Origin: a virus
Reading direction: 5' to 3' (one strand)
DNA: 59,853 nucleotides
IMG/VR virus record: IMGVR_UViG_3300049827_000292
Span: 1-59,853 of that record
A model generated the notes under the pieces. The model was not told the origin of the DNA. It searched no databases and saw only the letters and a program-made list of their open reading frames with translations. Shown piece by piece: positions 15,373 to 23,221 of this stretch (the first letter of the stretch is position 1; the number at the start of each line of letters is the position of its first letter). The translations under genes were made by a program, and so were the position numbers.

Positions 15373-16329
15373 TCAGTCAATTCGCATTGCGGTGAACCAG
15401 GCATTGATCTTAAGGTCGTGCGGGCCAGCGCCTGAAGATCCCAGATCGCCCCAACTTCCTTTGATTTGATTCAGGGTCACGTTTCCTGGGCCCACTTTCA
15501 TTGCTATTACTGTGTCGAGCTCATAGGGGGTGGCACTGGTCAATATTGACCTGAAAAACGGTCCATCCGGTTTGGAGCACCAGATAATGTTAGGATCTGC
15601 AAGCCCACCGGTAGCAGCGTAAGGGAAAGTTACGTTGATTGAGAACACTCCGGCCGGATTATTCGGGCTGCACTGAGCATAAAAATTTAGAGCTACTAAC
15701 CAGGTTCCTGGGGTTAATGTAATTGCGTTAAGGTTGAAAGTTGCTTCCGTGTTGCTGGTAACAAACTGCTGCGCGATCGCCCCAGGGCTCCCCCCAAACC
15801 AACCTGCCGATTGGATATACTCATAAGGACCACGCCAGTTAGTCCCGTCGTAATACTCCATCGAGTTTTGCGTGGTGTTAAACCGTTGCATCCCGGCAAC
15901 AGGGCTGGCAATCGCAGCACGCTGTGCGTCCGTTCCCGCAGGTAGAATCGCAGCCCCAGTCATTGTCGCCGCATCCTTCGGCACGCTGAACGCGGGCGTA
16001 GAAAGCACTACATTGCTCGTCCCCGCCGCAGCCTGCGCCGCCGTGGCCAAGGTTGCCGAAATTACAGGGTTGGCGCCACCTGAAGAAACAATCGGGGCTG
16101 TGCCAGACACGCTACTAACGGCACCGCCTGCACTCACCCAAGCAGCACCGTCCCAGATTACCAGACCGGCGCCGCCAACGTCATACCACAAGGTTCCAGT
16201 TTGGACCGGCGCTGGCGCAACGCCAGTCGTTCGATACAAACCGAGCGTGACGGAGCCGTCGGCATTCACGACGATATTCGTCGTAGGGCTCGCCGTATTC
16301 TGAATCTGAGAGACTGAGAGAGTGCTCAT
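15373..16329 (-). CDS. Tail fibre protein, family 2, jelly-roll-like C-terminus
   Basis: The product has 318 residues. The N-terminus (LSVSQIQNTASPTTNIVVNA then DGSVTLGLYR...GTLWYD) is shared with the fibres at 16864 and 19213. A conserved joint follows at about 100-160: VPKDAATMTGAAILPAGTDA then SPVAGMQRFNTTQNSMEYYD. The last 150 residues are a separate beta-rich domain (FNLNAITLTPGTWLVALNFY) that resembles C1q/TNF-like receptor-binding tips of phage fibres. Probably a trimeric adhesin. The GGGTAAAACC motif stands 29 nt upstream of the ATG. Confidence 0.75.
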   Translation of the reverse strand: MSTLSVSQIQNTASPTTNIVVNADGSVTLGLYRTTGVAPAPVQTGTLWYDVGGAGLVIWDGAAWVSAGGAVSSVSGTAPIVSSGGANPVISATLATAAQAAAGTSNVVLSTPAFSVPKDAATMTGAAILPAGTDAQRAAIASPVAGMQRFNTTQNSMEYYDGTNWRGPYEYIQSAGWFGGSPGAIAQQFVTSNTEATFNLNAITLTPGTWLVALNFYAQCSPNNPAGVFSINVTFPYAATGGLADPNIIWCSKPDGPFFRSILTSATPYELDTVIAMKVGPGNVTLNQIKGSWGDLGSSGAGPHDLKINAWFTAMRID

Positions 16330-16358
16330 TGGGATATAGAGATTTGGACCGTTAGGGT

Positions 16359-16368
16359 GGTTTTACCC
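16359..16368 (-). promoter_or_regulatory. GGGTAAAACC motif upstream of the 16329 gene
   Basis: Exact decamer, followed by ACCCTAACGGTCCAA. The same CCTAACGGTCCAA block follows the copy at 18216, so the conserved region extends about 15 nt further in this fibre family. Confidence 0.6.
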
Positions 16369-16392
16369 TGTTGCGGTTATTGCCGTTGGCGA

Positions 16393-16854
16393 TTAGTCCT
16401 TCGGCGGATACACAATCGCATTCACTTCTTGGATGGTGCTAGCGGCGTAAATAGCCTGTTCGCGATTTTCGGTCTCAATGGCGAGAGCATTATTAGCGTT
16501 AATGGCAGCTTGATACTTTGCGATTCGTTGCTCTTTAGGGAGGGAGCACTGAGCGATATAAACGTCGTAGCTGAGACCGGCCAGAATTTCCTTGGCTTTT
16601 TCGTTACTTTGGAGATTAACAATTGCTTCCGCAAGTTGTTTTGCTTTGTTCAGATCAAAACTAACCACCCCGTTAGTAAGGGTGAAAGCATTGGACCACC
16701 CGTAGCAGGCGGTATCAAAATCCGATTCAGCAAACTCTTTGTAAAGAGCAGGGTCGGTAACGCCATAGCTGGCAGCGATTGACTCCGCTGTTTGCTCGGA
16801 GAGCAGGGGACAAACTTGAGAAGCCCCGTTGTAGATGACAATAACTTTTTGCAT
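16393..16854 (-). CDS. Fibre-partner protein (paralogue of the 18412 gene)
   Basis: The product has 153 residues. Residues 20-70 match the N-terminal part of the 265-residue protein at 18412-19209: both have DP(A/S)LY(K/Q)EF(A/S)ESDFD, then ACY, an AF(T/S)L segment and GVVSF(D/N)L. The C-terminal half is helical (SNEKAKEILAGLSYDVYIAQ). Each paralogue lies directly downstream of a family-2 fibre gene without a promoter motif between. A fibre-assembly chaperone or fibre-tip subunit is plausible, but no known family is recognised. Confidence 0.7.
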   Translation of the reverse strand: MQKVIVIYNGASQVCPLLSEQTAESIAASYGVTDPALYKEFAESDFDTACYGWSNAFTLTNGVVSFDLNKAKQLAEAIVNLQSNEKAKEILAGLSYDVYIAQCSLPKEQRIAKYQAAINANNALAIETENREQAIYAASTIQEVNAIVYPPKD

Positions 16855-16863
16855 AGCTCGAAA

Positions 16864-18186
16864 TTAGATAGGGCTTCCTGCTGTTGCGAATACGCCTGCG
16901 CTTCCTGCTGTGGGTCCTGGGCCTTGGTAGTGTTGTCCTCCCTTACCCCCGTAAGATCCGCCGTTTCCTCCGCCGTTTGCGTCTACAGTTCCTGCTGTTG
17001 CACCAGCAGCTCCCCCAGTCAGAGTGATTGTACCAGTATTTGTTAAACCAGAGTCAGCCTCTAAAATAACATAACCACCACCACCACCACCACCGCCATT
17101 CATTCCGACTCCGACTCCATTTATGACGCCCGCTGCGCCAGCTCCACCAGAAACGTCAATTACTCCACTAAAGTTAATTAACCCGGCAGCATGGACCACA
17201 ACGGCGCCACCAGACCCTCCACCTCCACCTGTAACTCCTACCGGTGCATTAGCGACTGGGGTAGACGCCGCAGTTCCAGTCGAAAGTAAGGAGCCAGTGA
17301 TTGTCGCATTTTTTAAGGTGCGAATAAGAATACCCGCACCTCCATTCCCGCCGGAAGAAAACCCTAAGCCACCAGCACCGCTAAAAACTTGCCCGGATGT
17401 TCCACCGGATCCCGTTGAACTTGTTAAAGGCTGATAAGGTAACGCAGCGCCAAGAGCAACCCCTGGGGTCTTGGACCCAATATTGACCCCAATTACCGGG
17501 GTAACACTGGTGCCGCCACTCGCAGCGGCAAATCCACCAGTGGGACCACTCCCACTACCATTAATTGTCCCAGCAATATTAACATCGCCATAACAAATGA
17601 ATACCACGGACTGAGAACTTAAGGTTGCAGTAGCGCCAGCGGCAATCGTCAGATTGTTAACAACGTAAGTCGAGTTTGTAAGAGTTGTATTTGCCGAAAT
17701 CGTCAAGTCAGCAGGCAGAGTCGGATTCGGCACGTAAGCAACTTGACGCCAGTTGGTGCCGTTGTAAACCTCGAGCGAATCCGGAGTGTAATCCGTGTTG
17801 AAACGAGTCATGCCTGCGACTGGCGTCGCAATAGCGGTGCGCTGAGCATTTGTTCCAGTTGGTAGCAAAGCCGCTCCAGTCATCCCACTCGCATCTTTCG
17901 GAACGGAAGTCAACGGACTGGAATAAACCGTATTCAACGTGCCCGCAGCAGCTTCGGCCAACGTCGCCGCAACCGGAGGCGTGAGAGACACCCAGCTGGT
18001 ATTTGCAGGGTTACGAATTTGCAGAGCGGGGCCAGTGGTGTTGTACCAGAGAGTCCCCGCCTGGAAGAGCAACGGTGCGCTGCTCCCGGTATAAACAGGC
18101 AACGTCACCGAGCCATCTGCATTCAGCGAGATATTCGCTTGGGGTGCACTCGGGTTGGAAATCGAAGATACTGAGAGCAAGCTCAT
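16864..18186 (-). CDS. Tail fibre protein, family 2, Gly-rich adhesin tip
   Basis: The product has 440 residues. The N-terminus (LLSVSSISNPSAPQANISLN, then GTLWYN) and the VPKDASGMTGAALLPTGTNA joint match the fibres at 15373 and 19213. At about 165-215 is a beta-helix-like block (LPADLTISANTTLTNSTYVV...ATATLSSQSVVFICYGDVNI) also present in the 19213 fibre. The last 220 residues are about one-third glycine with runs of 5-9 Gly separated by short hydrophobic stretches (GGAVVVHAAGLINFSGVI, GGYVILEADSGL). This pattern recalls polyglycine-II adhesins of S16-like phages, which bind host surface receptors. Structure is inferred from composition. Confidence 0.75.
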   Translation of the reverse strand: MSLLSVSSISNPSAPQANISLNADGSVTLPVYTGSSAPLLFQAGTLWYNTTGPALQIRNPANTSWVSLTPPVAATLAEAAAGTLNTVYSSPLTSVPKDASGMTGAALLPTGTNAQRTAIATPVAGMTRFNTDYTPDSLEVYNGTNWRQVAYVPNPTLPADLTISANTTLTNSTYVVNNLTIAAGATATLSSQSVVFICYGDVNIAGTINGSGSGPTGGFAAASGGTSVTPVIGVNIGSKTPGVALGAALPYQPLTSSTGSGGTSGQVFSGAGGLGFSSGGNGGAGILIRTLKNATITGSLLSTGTAASTPVANAPVGVTGGGGGSGGAVVVHAAGLINFSGVIDVSGGAGAAGVINGVGVGMNGGGGGGGGYVILEADSGLTNTGTITLTGGAAGATAGTVDANGGGNGGSYGGKGGQHYQGPGPTAGSAGVFATAGSPI

Positions 18187-18215
18187 TTTATTTCGCGTGA
18201 TTGGACCGTTAGGTT

Positions 18216-18225
18216 GGTTTTACCC
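18216..18225 (-). promoter_or_regulatory. GGGTAAAACC motif upstream of the 18186 gene
   Basis: Exact decamer 29 nt before the ATG, with the extended AACCTAACGGTCCAA downstream block shared with 16359. Confidence 0.6.
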
Positions 18226-18261
18226 TGCCGTCGAGTGTGTTTGCTGGTGGTTTGCGGTGGG

Positions 18262-18406
18262 CGATTGGGTTGCTTCGCAACCAGTCGGAGTGCTGCGCAC
18301 TCCTCCTCGGATTTTGTGCGAGAAATGTTTGAAACTATTTTGCGAAAATTGCGGGAGGGTGCGTAGCACCCGACCTGGTTGCCGTTAGGCAACCCAACAC
18401 GCTAAC
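18262..18406. repeat. REPIN-like element B: four short-loop hairpins
   Basis: This element fills most of the gene-free stretch 18187-18411. Hairpins are GGTTGC/GCAACC (18268-18282), GGAGTGC/GCACTCC (18287-18303), GGGTGC/GCACCC (18357-18371) and GGTTGCC/GGCAACC (18377-18394). The right half, reverse-complemented, is nearly identical to the left half of element A (GTGTTGGGTT, hairpin, CAGGTCGGGTGC, loop, GCACCCTCCCGC). Where the stems differ from A, both arms differ together. Confidence 0.8.
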
Positions 18407-18411
18407 CGCAC

Positions 18412-19209
18412 TTAGGCCGAATGTGAACCACCACCGGGAATAGCAGGGTTATAAGTCCATGCCACGTCCTGGTTATTACCTTCCTCAACCGTGATGGTCC
18501 GCAACACAGCTCCGCCACCAGCGTAACGAATGACTAGGCGCCAGTCGTTGTTCTTAAAGCAGTTACCCGCAGAATCAAAGGTGTAAGGTGCCGGAAGCTC
18601 GGGGTCGTAGGGGATTACGGTGTTGGTGCCAGGGATAAACAACTCGAGATCAGCCTGAGTGTAGCCAGGCATATCGTTAAGTTCGGGGAAGTACGACAGG
18701 TTGAGATCCAAAGGACCAGCCTGACCGTCACCGCCACGACCGGTATTAATGATGCCAGAAGGCTGTTGTACAATGTTGTAAACGGTTTCTACGTCGGTAG
18801 CAGCGTCGATTTTGGCGAGGTTGTCCGAGAGTTGGTAGGCGAGGAAGTTAACTTCGCTGATAACAGCCTGAATCTCTGGCAAACGGTCACCTTCGGGGAG
18901 GCCGGATTGAGATGCGATAACGGTGTCGGAGTAACCTGCGGTTACGGCTTGCTCGGTTGCGGCATGCTGGACTTTGACGGTGTTGCTAGCTTGAACCTTG
19001 GCGTCCGGCAGATTGAAGGAAACTACACCTTCGGCTAGGGAGAATGCTGAAACAAAACTGTAACAGGCGGGATCAAAATCAGATTCTGAAAACTCCTGGT
19101 ACAAGGAGGGATCACTGACGCCTAATGATGATAAAATTTCTTGAGTTGTTTCGCTGCTTTCAACATCATAGATCAGCGGTTGATTATTAAAGAGGATGAG
19201 TAATTTCAT
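18412..19209 (-). CDS. Fibre-partner protein (paralogue of the 16393 gene)
   Basis: The product has 265 residues. The first half is paralogous to the 16393 protein (GVSDPSLYQEFSESDFDPAC, GVVSFNLPDAK). The second half is unique: a linker with NTGRGGDGQAGPLDLNLSYF and a beta-rich end (PYTFDSAGNCFKNNDWRLVI, then RTITVEEGNNQDVAWTYNP). It lies 3 bp downstream of the Gly-rich fibre gene at 19213 and is surely co-transcribed. Probable fibre accessory protein; function unproven. Confidence 0.7.
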   Translation of the reverse strand: MKLLILFNNQPLIYDVESSETTQEILSSLGVSDPSLYQEFSESDFDPACYSFVSAFSLAEGVVSFNLPDAKVQASNTVKVQHAATEQAVTAGYSDTVIASQSGLPEGDRLPEIQAVISEVNFLAYQLSDNLAKIDAATDVETVYNIVQQPSGIINTGRGGDGQAGPLDLNLSYFPELNDMPGYTQADLELFIPGTNTVIPYDPELPAPYTFDSAGNCFKNNDWRLVIRYAGGGAVLRTITVEEGNNQDVAWTYNPAIPGGGSHSA

Positions 19210-19212
19210 GGC

Positions 19213-20613
19213 TTAAAAAGGACTTCCGGAAGTAAGGTATTGACCGGCTGCACCCGCTGTGGCGTTTACGCCAGATCCACCACCGCCGCCCCCGGCACCC
19301 CCGTACGAGGCTCCTGGGGAGCCAGACAAACCAAATCCTGTTGCAATATTATTTGTGGTCCCGCCACCGCCACCGGTGAGGGAGGTAGTCCCCGTGTTTG
19401 AGAGCGTTCCGCCAGCTTGTAGGATGATAAAACCACCTCCACCTCCACCTCCACCTCCTACGGCAGGGTTGGAAGAATAAGTTGTTGTTCCAGCACCTCC
19501 ACTACCGCCTTGAACGGAGATGGATCCCGCCATTGTGATGTTTTTGTCAGAATGCAGGATTACAGCTCCCCCAGACCCGCCACCAGATCCTGGAATTACG
19601 TAAAAACCGCTACTTCCGCCGACGGTTGAACCCCCGCTAGTCCCATTTGCCGTAATGACCCCAGTTGCGGATACGGTAATATTGCCGGCAGCCCGGACGA
19701 CAAATCCTCCACCACCGGTGCCTCCTCCGTTCGTACCTCCTGAACCCGCTCCAAAACCGCCCCCTAGCTCAAGACCGGCAGAATTACCCCCCGACCCCGG
19801 TAAAAAGTCACTAGGGTTGTAAGTTCTTCGGCTTTGCCCCGGACCAACCCCGTACGCTCCATTTACAGTTAGTGAGCCAGAAGAAACGCTATTGAAAGTT
19901 GGAGGTCCTCCAACCGGTCCTGCACCATTTGCATTTACGGTGCCGTTAATCGTAGCAGTACCGGCGCAATAAATGATGAGGGACTGGCTACCAACTGTAA
20001 GAGTAACGCCAGCGTTTACTGTGAAGTTATTACAGTTAATAACCCCGGACAGAGTAGTGTTTGCGGAGATAGTTAAGTCCGCCGGTAAAGGGTCAGGGAC
20101 GTATAGGAAATCCAGTGAGCGCCAACCCTTAGTTGCTCCGGTATAAACCTCCTCATACCCGCTATCGGTGTTAAAGCGGGTCATACCGACCACAGGGCTG
20201 GCAATCGCAGCACGTTGCAGGTCAGTTCCTGACGGTAAGATTGCCGCACCAGTCATGCCGGAAGCATCCTTCGGCACTGAAAACTCGGGCGTGGAAAGAA
20301 CCACGTTGCTAGTTCCAGCCGCCGCCTGAGCTGCAGTAGCCAGAGTTGCAGTAACATTCGGGGTTGCGCCGCCGCTGGAGACCAGGGGGGCTGAAGCAGT
20401 CACACTGCTAACGCCACCTCCACCACCACCGATAGGCGCCCAGACTCCACCGGAAGTGTAAACTTCCAGGCTGCCTGCATTGTAGCGGATGCCGCCAGTG
20501 CGTGCGGTTCCCGTCGAGTTAAGAACCAGGGTTGTCGTCCCGTCAGCGAGTAGGGATACGTTGGTAACGGTCGCCGCCGTATTCTGTAAATTTGTAACTT
20601 GAAGAGTAGCCAT
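19213..20613 (-). CDS. Tail fibre protein, family 2, Gly-rich adhesin tip
   Basis: The product has 466 residues. The N-terminus (TLQVTNLQNTAATVTNVSLL, DGTTTLVLNSTG) and the joint VPKDASGMTGAAILPSGTDL with SPVVGMTRFNTDSGYEEVY match its two paralogues. A beta-helix-like block (LPADLTISANTTLSGVINCN, then TVGSQSLIIYCAGTATINGT) precedes about 230 residues that are very glycine-rich, with up to nine consecutive Gly. The C-terminus ends QYLTSGSPF. Likely a receptor-binding adhesin with polyglycine-helix packing. No promoter motif is present in the 18-bp gap to the upstream gene 20632, so the 20632-19213-18412 trio is probably one transcript. Confidence 0.75.
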   Translation of the reverse strand: MATLQVTNLQNTAATVTNVSLLADGTTTLVLNSTGTARTGGIRYNAGSLEVYTSGGVWAPIGGGGGGVSSVTASAPLVSSGGATPNVTATLATAAQAAAGTSNVVLSTPEFSVPKDASGMTGAAILPSGTDLQRAAIASPVVGMTRFNTDSGYEEVYTGATKGWRSLDFLYVPDPLPADLTISANTTLSGVINCNNFTVNAGVTLTVGSQSLIIYCAGTATINGTVNANGAGPVGGPPTFNSVSSGSLTVNGAYGVGPGQSRRTYNPSDFLPGSGGNSAGLELGGGFGAGSGGTNGGGTGGGGFVVRAAGNITVSATGVITANGTSGGSTVGGSSGFYVIPGSGGGSGGAVILHSDKNITMAGSISVQGGSGGAGTTTYSSNPAVGGGGGGGGGFIILQAGGTLSNTGTTSLTGGGGGTTNNIATGFGLSGSPGASYGGAGGGGGGSGVNATAGAAGQYLTSGSPF

Positions 20614-20631
20614 GTTCAGGTAAAGACGGGA

Positions 20632-21597
20632 TTAAACAATCGACCATGCCTGACCGGCAGGCACTGTGACGGTGACGCCAGCGGAAATTGTGATGGGTCC
20701 AGCGGAAAGACCATTCTTGATAATGGGTGCCGTAGGAATGGTATAGTTCGCTGTAATTGTCTGGTTGTTAAGGTAAACAGTCTTATCGGTCGCCGCACCC
20801 GTGGGCATCAGCGGTTCCCAAGAAGTCAGATTCTGACCGTATCCCTCAAACGCATCGTTGGTGGTATTAAAACGGAACATCCCGTCGACCGGGGCTGCCG
20901 GTTGCTGTGCGGATGTACCTGCTGGGAGGATGGCAGCACCGGTCATACCGGAGGCATCTTTCGGTACAGCGGTTTCGGGGGAAGAGTAGACGGTGGTTAA
21001 GACACCGGCGGCAGCTTCTGCGAGGGTGGCCGGATTGAGAGAACCGCCAATCGGAGCCCACGCCGGAACAGCGCCCAGGTATCCTTCAAACTGGTCAAGG
21101 TCGGTGTTGTAGCGAAGTTGACCGATCGAGGGAGTGGCAGGCTGCTGCAGAGTGGTGCCTGACGGAACCTGCATCGCGCTCGTCACAGAGTCGCTATATG
21201 CTAGGCCGCTGGCAGTGCTCGAATCCGCCATCAACACCGCAGTGTCTGCCCCTGCATTAAGCAGAATGTCGGTGCCTACGCCCGTACCTACGACAAGCTG
21301 ACCGAGGGTCGTCCAGGGGATGCCGTCGGAGTCGCTCCACACAAGAGCGTTGCCTGCAGCCAGTGTTAGTTGCTGACCGACCGTGCCAGGGCCAGCGGGC
21401 CAGACATAACCGTTAAAAGCCCCAGCGGCGTTAGTACGAATAAATGCGTTGAATGCCGGGTCTGCCGTATTAATCGACAGAGCACCTGTGGGAGAGATTG
21501 TTACGCCTGTTCCGGCGGTGACTGCTTGTACTTGTCCAGGGAGAACAAATCCTTGTGAGCCATCGCCACTCAAGAGCTGAGCACGAGTCAAAGCCAC
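20632..21597 (-). CDS. Tail fibre protein with duplicated joint module
   Basis: The product has 321 residues and starts with GTG at 21597, with GGAG about 8 nt upstream. The N-terminus (LTRAQLLSGDGSQGFVLPGQ) differs from the other fibres. The joint module occurs twice in degenerate and full form: VPSGTTLQQPATPSIGQLRY, then VPKDASGMTGAAILPAGTSA with GMFRFNTTNDAFEGY. The C-terminus (TVYLNNQTITANYTIPTAPI, ISAGVTVTVPAGQAWSIV) is the terminal beta-prism type common in cyanophage fibres. Possibly a short fibre or a fibre shaft. Confidence 0.7.
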   Translation of the reverse strand: MALTRAQLLSGDGSQGFVLPGQVQAVTAGTGVTISPTGALSINTADPAFNAFIRTNAAGAFNGYVWPAGPGTVGQQLTLAAGNALVWSDSDGIPWTTLGQLVVGTGVGTDILLNAGADTAVLMADSSTASGLAYSDSVTSAMQVPSGTTLQQPATPSIGQLRYNTDLDQFEGYLGAVPAWAPIGGSLNPATLAEAAAGVLTTVYSSPETAVPKDASGMTGAAILPAGTSAQQPAAPVDGMFRFNTTNDAFEGYGQNLTSWEPLMPTGAATDKTVYLNNQTITANYTIPTAPIIKNGLSAGPITISAGVTVTVPAGQAWSIV

Positions 21598-21628
21598 GAA
21601 GCTAACTCCAAACTATTTCCTGTAAACT

Positions 21629-21638
21629 GCTTTTACCC
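21629..21638 (-). promoter_or_regulatory. Variant motif GGGTAAAAGC upstream of the 21597 gene
   Basis: Nine of ten bases match the recurring decamer, 31 nt before the GTG start. Confidence 0.5.
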
Positions 21639-21652
21639 TACTGCCGTCAAGT

Positions 21653-22141
21653 TTATACCACAACGTTCGAGATTCCGTAGAAAGTCGTACCAGCCGGCGG
21701 CACACCGGTGAAAGTGATTTGGTTGCCAGTCACTGAGTATCCTGTGGGCGTCTGCGGTACGCCGCCCAGGAAGACCACGATGTTGGTAGAGGGGGTCGGA
21801 GTGAAGAATGTTGGGGTGCCGAGTTCGGTCAATGTGTAGGTGCTCGAAACTCCGTCAATCAATGTGGAGAGGCCAAGAGCCTGGATGCTCACATCGGCTT
21901 CGCCACTCCATGTCAGGTTGCCGAGGCCATCCGTTGTCAACTGGCGCCCAGCCGCACCTGCGGTAGGCGGCCATTGATAATCGTTAAAGGCGCCTTGGTT
22001 TGGGGAGCCAAGGTTGATTGCAGTGGGCACAGCTACCCACTTGGTGCCGTCCCACTTGTATTGGGTGACTCCGGAAGTGCCGGGGTCCAAGGGGTAGACA
22101 TCGTTGAGTGCCGGCGATGGCGGAAAGACGATGGCGGGCAT
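21653..22141 (-). CDS. Short fibre protein with FLGGV domain
   Basis: A 162-residue product is read from ATG 22141. The N-terminus (FPPSPALNDVYPLDPGTSGV, TQYKWDGTKW) matches that of the 13797 fibre. The C-terminal 60 residues (IVVFLGGVPQTPTGYSVTGN, QITFTGVPPAGTTFYGI) are one copy of the FLGGV-x-Q-x-P module that occurs three times at the end of the 1644-residue protein at 41642. Probably a small fibre or fibre-connector. Confidence 0.7.
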   Translation of the reverse strand: MPAIVFPPSPALNDVYPLDPGTSGVTQYKWDGTKWVAVPTAINLGSPNQGAFNDYQWPPTAGAAGRQLTTDGLGNLTWSGEADVSIQALGLSTLIDGVSSTYTLTELGTPTFFTPTPSTNIVVFLGGVPQTPTGYSVTGNQITFTGVPPAGTTFYGISNVVV

Positions 22142-22169
22142 ATTATGCAAACGGGTTAGGTGCTATGGG

Positions 22170-22179
22170 GGTTTTACCC
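22170..22179 (-). promoter_or_regulatory. GGGTAAAACC motif upstream of the 22141 gene
   Basis: Exact decamer 28 nt before the ATG at 22141. It lies immediately downstream of a Rho-independent terminator, the arrangement expected for a promoter. Confidence 0.65.
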
Positions 22180-22184
22180 GTTGC

Positions 22185-22212
22185 CAAAGAGAAAGGGAGC
22201 CTTGCGGCTCCC
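22185..22212 (-). terminator. Rho-independent terminator after the glycosyltransferase gene
   Basis: On the minus strand GGGAGCC-GCAA-GGCTCCC is a perfect 7-bp stem, followed by TTTCTCTTT. It lies 25 bp past the stop of the 22237-23172 gene. Confidence 0.8.
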
Positions 22213-22222
22213 GTGGTGTCAG

Positions 22223-22237
22223 GTTTGCGAAGCAAAC
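22223..22237. repeat. GTTTGC-GAA-GCAAAC hairpin at gene end
   Basis: A perfect 6-bp stem with a 3-nt loop, touching the stop codon of the glycosyltransferase gene. It is identical to the hairpin at 15082-15096 in element A, so it is probably a solitary relative of the REPIN-like units. Confidence 0.75.
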
Positions 22238-23172
22238 TATGCGAATCCTTTTTTGGGTTCGTTAGTTTGAGCTTCCAAGGCTGAGATAATCTCGTCTACA
22301 TTAAACAAGTCTTTTTCGTCCCCTTCCTCATAGGGCCACTCATTTTCTGAACCATCGAAGCTATAATCAAACAAAAATGCGCCAGGCAATGGCTTGTGAG
22401 GTTTCTGTTTGGCTACGATGTTTGTGTGGAAAGGATATCCGAATAGCAAGGGATCGGTTGCGTTCCAAAGAACAACTGAGGGTAAACCGAGGCCCATTGA
22501 AGCGTGTTGAAGGCTCGAATCAATGAGTAGACGCTTGGAAGACAGTTCCAGCAAGCCTACGAGTTCAGTCTGCGATAATTGTTCATTTCGCACAAATACG
22601 TCCGGGATTTTGTAACTTGCTGGTCGTGTGATCTGCATCACATACATTCCCTTCTGTTGAAAATGCTTAGCGACCTTGGTGGCTACCTCATAAGGCATGT
22701 CCCTTTGCCAGCAAAACGCTTTCTCATTTTGATAGAGGCCCCCGCAGCAATGAAGAATCAGGAGGTCTTTACCCTCGAACTTGGGTTCGTAAAAGTTACG
22801 GATTGCCTTACGTTGTTCACTGTTGATACGAATCATCGGCTTTTCGCCTTTGAATTCTATTTGATACATCTTGCACCAGCTTTCTGCAAGCGGGAGCTCA
22901 TGATTAATGTGGGTGTGCGTGTAATATGGTTCATTACCAAAGATGAGAGAACCCTTGTCTCTCACGAATTCTTCATAAAAGTAACTGGTGTTGCCGAGTG
23001 GAAAAACCCGGTAAACAAACGGGAGGTTCACCCACAACTCCGGCCAGGGTGTGACCACGATGAGTTCTCTGTCTTTGAAATTATTCTTGATAGCTTGGGC
23101 CACAGCGGTTGCTGCGATCGACTTCCCTAATCCACCCTGGTGGGTAAAGATCGAGTATTTTTTGTCGGACAT
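22237..23172 (-). CDS. GT9-like (heptosyltransferase-type) glycosyltransferase
   Basis: The product has 311 residues. The N-terminus YSIFTHQGGLGKSIAATAVA then IKNNFKDRELIVVTPWPELW follows the GT-B pattern of heptosyltransferases (Gly-rich loop and a strand). The C-terminal half has SQTELVGLLELSSKRLLIDS, then HASMGLGLPSVVLWNATDPL, matching the donor-binding region of family 9 (S-x-x-x-H-x-A-x-x-x-G-x-P). It lies inside the fibre array. Possible roles are glycosylation of fibres or alteration of host lipopolysaccharide to exclude rival phages. No GGGTAAAACC motif precedes it. Confidence 0.75.
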   Translation of the reverse strand: MSDKKYSIFTHQGGLGKSIAATAVAQAIKNNFKDRELIVVTPWPELWVNLPFVYRVFPLGNTSYFYEEFVRDKGSLIFGNEPYYTHTHINHELPLAESWCKMYQIEFKGEKPMIRINSEQRKAIRNFYEPKFEGKDLLILHCCGGLYQNEKAFCWQRDMPYEVATKVAKHFQQKGMYVMQITRPASYKIPDVFVRNEQLSQTELVGLLELSSKRLLIDSSLQHASMGLGLPSVVLWNATDPLLFGYPFHTNIVAKQKPHKPLPGAFLFDYSFDGSENEWPYEEGDEKDLFNVDEIISALEAQTNEPKKGFA

Positions 23173-23221
23173 TGGTTGCTGATGTGTAATGTGATTTTAG
23201 CTTAATGCGACCGCTGGTAAA

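Noticed and set aside
14958-18406. Invertible fibre segment bounded by elements A and B
   Set aside because: Elements A and B match best in opposite orientation, which could allow inversion, but each is itself nearly palindromic, no recombinase is seen in the window, and all genes inside and outside run in the same direction.
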